Below, piece after piece: positions 58,488 to 64,000 of a stretch of 64,000 nucleotides of DNA. The position numbers were made by a program, and so were the translations under genes. The notes under the pieces were generated by a model. It did no database searches. It was given only the letters and a program-made list of their open reading frames with translations, and had not been told where the DNA came from. The stretch covers positions 14,178 through 78,177 of the forward strand of contig JBJEME010000033.1 in the NCBI GenBank assembly GCA_051879515.1, read 5' to 3'. This stretch comes from Lachnospira sp051879515 (lineage in GTDB: Bacteria; Bacillota; Clostridia; Lachnospirales; Lachnospiraceae). The stretch's first letter is position 1; every line of letters begins with the position of its first letter.

Positions 58488-59822
58488 TTAATTATCAAGC
58501 ATTTTTTCAATATATATTCCATATCCTTTTGTGCTGTCCTGAATCAGGACATGTGTAACTGCCCCAATAATTTTTCCGTCCTGTATAATTGGACATCCGC
58601 TCATCCCCTGCACTATTCCGTTTGTTAATTCCAGAAGTTCCGGATCCGTTACCTTAAAAGTGATATTTTTGCTGTCTCCATTTTTTAACTCTGTAATTTT
58701 AATTTCATAATCCTTTATTGAATCATCTGTCATAAGCCGTATATAAGCCTTACCTGTTGTGCAGTTGTGACTGTACCCTATTTCCATGGGTTCTAAATCA
58801 TAATCGTTAATTATTTCTGAAGAAATCTTTCCATACAAACCGATTTCCGTATTCTTAGTAATCTGTCCGATTATATTATCCCTGCGATAATCTATAACCC
58901 CAATAAGCTCTCCCGGTTCACCCTTTTTCCCTTTTTTTATTGAAATAATTCTGGTTTTATACAATCTTCCTTCTTTTACCGATAAAAGAGTTGACGTATC
59001 ATTGTCAGATATACCGTGACCCAATGCACCAAAATTACAGTTCATATCCACGTAAGTAACAGTTCCGACACCCTGGGCATCGTCCTTAACCCAGAGTCCC
59101 ATTTTATAACTGTTATCTTCACAAAGAACAGGATTTACAACAGCATACATAAATTCGTTATCTCTCTTTATTGTAAATGTAATAGTATTTCCACCACATT
59201 CTTTTATTTTTTCAGCGAGATCCTGCTTATTCTCAACATTTTCACCATTAATCTGGACAATATAATCGCCAGGGCTTATGGCACCTTCGCATGGAACAAC
59301 TTTATTTCCGTAAGAATCAACAACCTCCTGATTAGAAACAACCAGGACACCGTCACATTTTATATAAAGACCGGTCTGGAATCCACAGGGATAAACGCTT
59401 ACTTTATCCACAACATCTATATCTATGGAATCAAGATAAAACAGGCCGAACATGCGCATCTCCATGCGATAATGTCCATCACTGCCTGCCACAAATGTTA
59501 CCTCTTTATTAAAATCCACTTTACTGATGGCATTATCTTTTGAGTACACCGGAAAATAATTGTCTGTATTATTACTTGCAACATAATCATTGTTAAAGGA
59601 TTCCCATTCTGAACTGTCTGTATCTGATGACTTATATACATTACCGGTCACAGGAACGTTGATATCAAATGTTGCAGAATCATACTGATTTATATAAATA
59701 TGCTTTGGAAGCTTATTTTTCACATAATTTGTATAAAAATAACACGAACAGATGCCGGCAATGAATAATACAATTATTACAGTAAAAAAAATAAACCTGT
59801 TTAAAGAACGCTTTTTAGTCAT
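58488..59822 (-). CDS. spoIVB: SpoIVB serine peptidase
   Basis: Signalling protease of the sigma-K checkpoint, which also cuts spore-coat morphogens. The 444-residue protein has an N-terminal membrane anchor (about 8-32), a PDZ domain (about 190-235, GAISPGDYIVQINGENVENKQDLAEKIKECGG), FGALGHGISD with the active His and GMSGCPIIQDGKIIGAVTHV with the active Ser. The residue after Gly is Cys where Bacillus has Ser (GMSGSP). ATG 59822 has GGAGG 7 nt upstream. Follows recN, the canonical order, but preA separates it from spo0A. Confidence 0.93.
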   Translation of the reverse strand: MTKKRSLNRFIFFTVIIVLFIAGICSCYFYTNYVKNKLPKHIYINQYDSATFDINVPVTGNVYKSSDTDSSEWESFNNDYVASNNTDNYFPVYSKDNAISKVDFNKEVTFVAGSDGHYRMEMRMFGLFYLDSIDIDVVDKVSVYPCGFQTGLYIKCDGVLVVSNQEVVDSYGNKVVPCEGAISPGDYIVQINGENVENKQDLAEKIKECGGNTITFTIKRDNEFMYAVVNPVLCEDNSYKMGLWVKDDAQGVGTVTYVDMNCNFGALGHGISDNDTSTLLSVKEGRLYKTRIISIKKGKKGEPGELIGVIDYRRDNIIGQITKNTEIGLYGKISSEIINDYDLEPMEIGYSHNCTTGKAYIRLMTDDSIKDYEIKITELKNGDSKNITFKVTDPELLELTNGIVQGMSGCPIIQDGKIIGAVTHVLIQDSTKGYGIYIEKMLDN

Positions 59823-59901
59823 TGCCATACCTCCTCACAAACTATTCTGTGATATTAGTATCTGCAAACTTCATTTCTTTAAATAGGTTTATAATGGAAA
59901 T

Positions 59902-61578
59902 TCAAAATTTCTTAAATTCTTTTGCAAAAGCTTTTAGTTCCTTTGCGTTGTTTAGCACAGCTTCTGTTATTGTTGTTCCGCCCAACATTCTGGCAATTTC
60001 ATTGACAGATTCTGATTCATTTAAGCATTTGATATTACTTATTGTTCTGTTATCCTTTGTTGACTTTTCAATAATGTAATGAGAATCAGCCATTGATGCA
60101 AGTTGTGGCAAATGTGTAATGCATATAATCTGATGGCTTTGGCTTAATTCACATAACTTATTCGCTACCATCTGGGCGGTTCTGCCGCTGATTCCTGCGT
60201 CAATTTCGTCAAAAATCATTGTGACATTTTTCTCCATACCTGCAACAGTACTTTTTATTGCGAGCATAATTCTAGATAACTCACCACCTGACGCAACTTT
60301 GGACAATGGCTTTAATTCTTCTCCCGGATTAGTTGAAATCATCATAACCACCTTGTCTTTGCCTATTGATGTCAACGTATCTTCAAAGAAATCAATTCTT
60401 AATTGAACATCAAGAAAATTCAATTCCTTTAAGACATCCGTCAGCTCCTGTTCAAGCGAAACAGCTGCCTTCTTTCTTTCTTCTGATAGCTTTAATGCAG
60501 TATCTCTTGCTTTGGCTTCAGCCTTCATACAGGCATCTTTTCTTTCCTTAAGCAAAAGATCAAAATTAGAATATTTTTCAAGTTTTTCCTTCTTTTGTTC
60601 AAGGCTTTCAAGAATTTCCTCAATTGAGCTGCCATATTTCATCTTTAATTCATTAATTCTGTCCAGCCTTTTTTCAATTATAGAAAAACTTTCTTCGTCA
60701 AAGTTCATATTGTCAATATACTCTCTGACAGAATGATTAACCTCCCCAATAAGACTTTCAACATCAGCAAGTGTATCTCTAATATTAGAAAGTTCAGGAT
60801 CATATTCACAGGCAGTCATAACATATTTAAGACAACTGCCAGCCATATCACTGAGGCTGTTGCCTGAATTAAGCAGATTATCTGCCACAGATAAATTATC
60901 TGCTATTTTCTGATAATTATTAAGTCTTTTATATTCATTCTCAAGTTCTTCATCTTCACCCGGTTTAAGCTTAGCCTCTTCAATCTCTGATATTTCAAAC
61001 TGTAGAAAAGACATTTCTCTTAGCCTTTGTTCCTCATCAGTATCAAGCTCTGACAGTAATCTTCTGGCCGTCTGATATTCTTTAAATGAATTACACATAT
61101 CCCGCTTAAGTTCTTTAATATATTTATCTGCATATTCATCAACAATCATAAGCTGGTTATCTTCATTCATAAGAAGCTGGCTATCATGCTGACCATGTAT
61201 GTTGATAAGGGAAGAAACCAGCTGCCTGGTCTGTCCTGCAGTAAAAGACTGTCCGTTAACTCTTATCTGTGAGCGTGTTGGACTTATCTTTCGTGAAATA
61301 ATAATCTCTCCATCCTCCACATCCGGAATATCATATTCTTTAAGCTTCTCCATAACAGATTCATCGTCAATTGAGAAAACCAGCTCTGTCAGTCCATATT
61401 CACATCCGCTTCTGATAAAATCAGGTGAAGTCTTACTTCCCAGTGCCGCATTAATGGAACCCAGAATAATGGATTTACCTGCACCAGTCTCACCTGACAA
61501 AATATTCAGGCCCTCACCAAAATCAATATTCTCCTCTTCTATAAGTGCAAGATTCTTAACATGTAAATTAGTTAGCAT
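59902..61578 (-). CDS. recN: DNA repair protein RecN
   Basis: SMC-like ATPase in double-strand-break repair. The 558-residue protein has Walker A LSGETGAGKSIILGS (about 29-43), long coiled coils, signature ASGGELSRIMLAIKS (about 431-445) and Walker B TMIFDEIDAGISG. It is 3 bp after argR with AAAGG before the ATG, in the standard argR-recN order. Confidence 0.97.
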   Translation of the reverse strand: MLTNLHVKNLALIEEENIDFGEGLNILSGETGAGKSIILGSINAALGSKTSPDFIRSGCEYGLTELVFSIDDESVMEKLKEYDIPDVEDGEIIISRKISPTRSQIRVNGQSFTAGQTRQLVSSLINIHGQHDSQLLMNEDNQLMIVDEYADKYIKELKRDMCNSFKEYQTARRLLSELDTDEEQRLREMSFLQFEISEIEEAKLKPGEDEELENEYKRLNNYQKIADNLSVADNLLNSGNSLSDMAGSCLKYVMTACEYDPELSNIRDTLADVESLIGEVNHSVREYIDNMNFDEESFSIIEKRLDRINELKMKYGSSIEEILESLEQKKEKLEKYSNFDLLLKERKDACMKAEAKARDTALKLSEERKKAAVSLEQELTDVLKELNFLDVQLRIDFFEDTLTSIGKDKVVMMISTNPGEELKPLSKVASGGELSRIMLAIKSTVAGMEKNVTMIFDEIDAGISGRTAQMVANKLCELSQSHQIICITHLPQLASMADSHYIIEKSTKDNRTISNIKCLNESESVNEIARMLGGTTITEAVLNNAKELKAFAKEFKKF

Positions 61579-61581
61579 TCG

Positions 61582-62037
61582 TTAGCCTTTCCTGATTAGT
61601 TTTTTAATTTTGTTCATAACAGCAACTGTATCATTAACTGATCTGACCGCACACATTATTGTATCATCACCTGCAATTGAACCAACAATCTCAAAAAAAT
61701 CCAGTTCGTCAAGTGCTGCACATACAGCCATAGCCATTCCCGGTACAGTCTTTATAACAAGAATATTCTGTGCCATATCCATGTTAACATAACCTTCCTT
61801 TAGTACTCTTATGTACTTATCACTTAATTCCGGTCTTTTGGCTGTAACTGAGACGTACTTCTGGCTCTTGCCGTTTGATGATACCTTCATAAGATTAAGT
61901 TCCCTTATATCCCTTGAAACAGTAGCCTGTGCCGCATTAAATCCGGATTCATTAAGAGCACTGCACAGTTCTTCCTGAGTTCCGTAATCATTGTTACTTA
62001 TTAGTTCAAGTATCTTTTTCTGTCTTTCATTCTTCAT
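61582..62037 (-). CDS. argR: Arginine repressor ArgR (AhrC)
   Basis: Arginine-responsive regulator. The 151-residue protein has an N-terminal winged helix (KNERQKKILELISNNDYGTQEELCSALNESGFNAAQATVSRDIRELNLMKV) and a C-terminal arginine-binding hexamer domain with VGSIAGDDTIMCAVRS. GGAG precedes the ATG. Located in the nadK-argR-recN order found in many Firmicutes. Confidence 0.96.
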   Translation of the reverse strand: MKNERQKKILELISNNDYGTQEELCSALNESGFNAAQATVSRDIRELNLMKVSSNGKSQKYVSVTAKRPELSDKYIRVLKEGYVNMDMAQNILVIKTVPGMAMAVCAALDELDFFEIVGSIAGDDTIMCAVRSVNDTVAVMNKIKKLIRKG

Positions 62038-62051
62038 TAATGACTCTCCAA

Positions 62052-62912
62052 TTACATCTTAGTTCTAATTCTTTCAAGAAATGAAATATTACTTGTTCTG
62101 ATAAATCTTGCAGTTTTATCCGACTTCTTTACAACAATCCTGTCTCCGGTCACCACCTGAAAAAATGACTCTCCATCAAATGTGGCAACCCTTTCCTGAT
62201 ACAGTTTCTTGTTATCAACCATCTGAATCATAATTTCATCATCAGCGTCAAAAATAATGCTTCTTGAATTCAGAGTATGCGGACAGACCGGTGTAATCAT
62301 AATCATTCTTGCCGTTGGCTGTACAATAGGTCCACCCGCCGATAAACTATATGCTGTTGACCCTGTTGCCGTCGACACGATTATTCCATCCGCCGAATAT
62401 GAATTTATATATGTTCCGTTAACATAAATATCAAAATCAATAATTCTTAGGACACCACTTCTGTTAATTACCACGTCATTAAGAGCCATATTCTCATACA
62501 CAACCCTGCCGTCACGATAAATGCAACCGTCCAGCATCATTCTTGTATCAGTTTCGTAATCATCAGAAATGAGATTATCGAGAGCACTCCAGACAGTATT
62601 CATATCAGCGTCAGTAAGATAACCCAGTGTACCTATATTGACCCCCAAAAAAGGGATATTACAATGGTTTAAATCTCTCACTGCCTGTAAAACTGTACCA
62701 TCTCCTCCAAGAACAATTATACATTCCGTGTCTTTAGGTATGGATTTAGCATCTGTGTAGGAATAATCACCGTCTCTTATATCAGAATCAAAATCAGAGT
62801 CAAAATGAGTAAGACAATCTACACCTCTTTCATTAAGATAATTCTTAATCTTCTGAGACTCTTTACCATACGGGTCTTTGGTTTTATTAGCTATTACATA
62901 AAAATGTTTCAT
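62052..62912 (-). CDS. nadK: NAD kinase
   Basis: Phosphorylates NAD to NADP. The 286-residue protein has the LGGDGTVLQAVRDL motif (about 70-83), VNIGTLGYLTDAD, NDVVINRSGVLRI and YSADGIIVSTATGSTAYSLSAGGPIVQP. AAGGG precedes the ATG. Confidence 0.96.
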   Translation of the reverse strand: MKHFYVIANKTKDPYGKESQKIKNYLNERGVDCLTHFDSDFDSDIRDGDYSYTDAKSIPKDTECIIVLGGDGTVLQAVRDLNHCNIPFLGVNIGTLGYLTDADMNTVWSALDNLISDDYETDTRMMLDGCIYRDGRVVYENMALNDVVINRSGVLRIIDFDIYVNGTYINSYSADGIIVSTATGSTAYSLSAGGPIVQPTARMIMITPVCPHTLNSRSIIFDADDEIMIQMVDNKKLYQERVATFDGESFFQVVTGDRIVVKKSDKTARFIRTSNISFLERIRTKM

Positions 62913-62933
62913 TTAATATATCACCCTTAAATA

Positions 62934-63737
62934 TTACAATACTTCGTGTGCTTTTTCAACTATATTTTCTATATTAACAGAAATATTATCATAAATCCCA
63001 TCATTATGCTTCTGAAGATGGAGAAGATATTCAATATTACCTTCAGGCCCCTTGACAGGCGAAAACTCCAGATTTAATACTTCAAAGCCTATTGAAACCG
63101 CATAATTAATAACCATTCTGATAACTTCCATATGAACCGCCTTATCACGGACCACTCCATGTTTGCCAACCTTTTCCCTTCCGGCTTCAAACTGTGGCTT
63201 AATAAGGCAGACAACCTGACCGTCGTCTGAAAGAAGATTCTTGACAGGCAAAAGTACCTTTGTCAGAGAAATGAAGGAAACATCTATACTTGAGAAGTCC
63301 ACAAGAGTATCTATATCCTCCGGTGTCACATATCTTATGTTTGTCTTTTCCATGCACACAACTCTCTCATCATTTCTCAGTTTCCAGGCGAGCTGTCCGT
63401 GTCCCACATCAACAGAATAAACCTTAACAGCACCATTCTGAAGCATACAGTCTGTAAATCCTCCTGTTGATGAGCCGACATCCATACATATTTTGCCATT
63501 TAAATCCACATCAAACTCATTCATGGCTTTTTCAAGCTTTAATCCGCCACGGCTTACATATTTCAATGTATTACCCCTGACCTCAATATTAACGCTTTCA
63601 GGAAATGTAGCACCAGCCTTATCTTCCTTCTGACCGTCAACATAAACATTACCTGACATAATAATTGCTTTTGCTTTTTCCCTGGATTCTGCAAGCGCCC
63701 TGTTTACCAGCAGCACATCCAATCGTTCCTTACTCAT
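62934..63737 (-). CDS. tlyA: TlyA-family rRNA ribose methyltransferase
   Basis: Methylates 2'-OH of cytidines in 16S/23S rRNA. The 267-residue protein has an N-terminal S4 domain (KERLDVLLVNRALAESREKAKAIIMSG) and an FtsJ-type methyltransferase domain with CMDVGSSTGGFTDCMLQNGA (about 80-99) and CLIKPQFEAGREKVGKHGVV. The ATG overlaps the dxs stop by 8 bp, as in the usual dxs-tlyA pair. Confidence 0.94.
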   Translation of the reverse strand: MSKERLDVLLVNRALAESREKAKAIIMSGNVYVDGQKEDKAGATFPESVNIEVRGNTLKYVSRGGLKLEKAMNEFDVDLNGKICMDVGSSTGGFTDCMLQNGAVKVYSVDVGHGQLAWKLRNDERVVCMEKTNIRYVTPEDIDTLVDFSSIDVSFISLTKVLLPVKNLLSDDGQVVCLIKPQFEAGREKVGKHGVVRDKAVHMEVIRMVINYAVSIGFEVLNLEFSPVKGPEGNIEYLLHLQKHNDGIYDNISVNIENIVEKAHEVL

Positions 63738-64000
63738 TATTTATAATACTCCTCCAAACAGCAATAATCCTATCATATACCGAATCAACATCAATTCCTG
63801 CATCCCTCATAAGTATGCTCACACTTCCATGTTCAACATAATCATCAGGAAGTGAAATATTAAGAACATAATTACTCTTATTGCCATTATTTAAATACTG
63901 GCATACTGCACGTCCAAATCCACCTGAAGCCACATTTTCCTCCAATGTTACAATCAGCTCATGAGAAGAAGCAAGTTCATCAAGAAGCTCCTCGTCAATT
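63730..64000 (-). CDS. dxs: 1-deoxy-D-xylulose-5-phosphate synthase, C-terminal part (start outside window)
   Basis: Dxs condenses pyruvate and glyceraldehyde 3-phosphate in isoprenoid synthesis. The last 90 codons are visible, reading EELLDELASSHELIVTLEEN then VASGGFGRAV and GIDVDSVYDRI, the transketolase C-terminal domain. The frame is open at the window edge with no start codon; a TTG codon near 63945 is internal (Leu) and not a start. Confidence 0.92.
   Translation of the reverse strand, partial: IDEELLDELASSHELIVTLEENVASGGFGRAVCQYLNNGNKSNYVLNISLPDDYVEHGSVSILMRDAGIDVDSVYDRIIAVWRSIINNE

Noticed and set aside
59016..59543. 175-residue plus-strand ORF
   Set aside because: It is antisense to spoIVB, whose motifs are clear; the hypothetical protein has no domain and no ribosome binding site.

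Overview
The window reads as a continuous piece of a low-GC Firmicutes chromosome, most likely a Lachnospiraceae-type clostridium (Lachnospira/Roseburia/Butyrivibrio/Coprococcus neighbourhood). The basis is A+T-rich coding with strong GGAG-type ribosome binding sites, sigma-A promoters, Spo0A and SpoIVB, and gene neighbourhoods that match the Bacillus ylb, ylq and recN-spoIVB-spo0A regions. Species identity is inference. Almost every gene lies on the minus strand; only ylbJ, a 280-residue secreted/membrane protein and tmcAL are on plus. No prophage, insertion sequence or CRISPR array was seen.

Layout. 1-2.1 kb: hisG (cut by the window edge) and hisZ, separated by a palindromic repeat. 2.2-10.5 kb: a PAS/degenerate-GGDEF protein, recU, RluA- and RsuA-type pseudouridine synthases, a YgiQ radical SAM protein, an RsmF-like m5C methyltransferase and a RelQ-type alarmone synthetase. 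10.6-16.3 kb: ylbJ, a coiled-coil protein, coaD, rsmD, gpsA, plsY, der. 16.4-22.7 kb: a membrane protein, pgeF, yraN, ylqH, ylqG, rnhB, rbgA, lepB. 22.7-23.2 kb: a nested long inverted repeat. 23.2-29.6 kb: rplS, a DUF4234-like protein with an Asn/Tyr-rich tail, rimM, khpA, rpsP, ffh, ylxM, ilvA, ftsY; trmD is missing from its usual place. 29.8-35.6 kb: a second copy of the palindromic repeat, smc, rnc, acpP, plsX. 35.7-40.1 kb: an accessory-looking island with a lipoprotein, a PrsW-type protease, a multi-pass membrane protein, a C-terminally anchored surface protein, an ECF sigma factor and a 64-residue companion. 40.2-46.9 kb: rpmF, yceD, ackA with pduL in place of pta, tmcAL, UPF0210, an ACT-domain protein, a WalJ-like hydrolase. 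46.9-55.7 kb: an extended FtsA-like protein, coaE, polA, a zinc-finger membrane protein, tRNA-Leu(CAA), glgA, an NlpC/P60 hydrolase. 55.8-64 kb: spo0A, preA, spoIVB, recN, argR, nadK, tlyA and the 3' end of dxs.

How the genes work together. Ribosome and RNA maturation genes dominate (der, rbgA, rimM, rsmD, rluA/rsuA types, tlyA, rnc, tmcAL), with the SRP pathway (ffh, ylxM, ftsY), phospholipid supply (gpsA, plsY, plsX, acpP), CoA synthesis (coaD, coaE) and acetate metabolism (pduL, ackA). The most unusual part is the 35.7-40.1 kb island. A roughly 32-bp motif is shared by the region upstream of the sigma-factor operon and the region upstream of the surface-protein gene, which suggests that the ECF sigma factor controls both itself and the surface protein, with an intramembrane protease encoded just downstream. 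The two palindromic repeats, which keep pairing arms despite sequence changes, are the most interesting non-coding feature.
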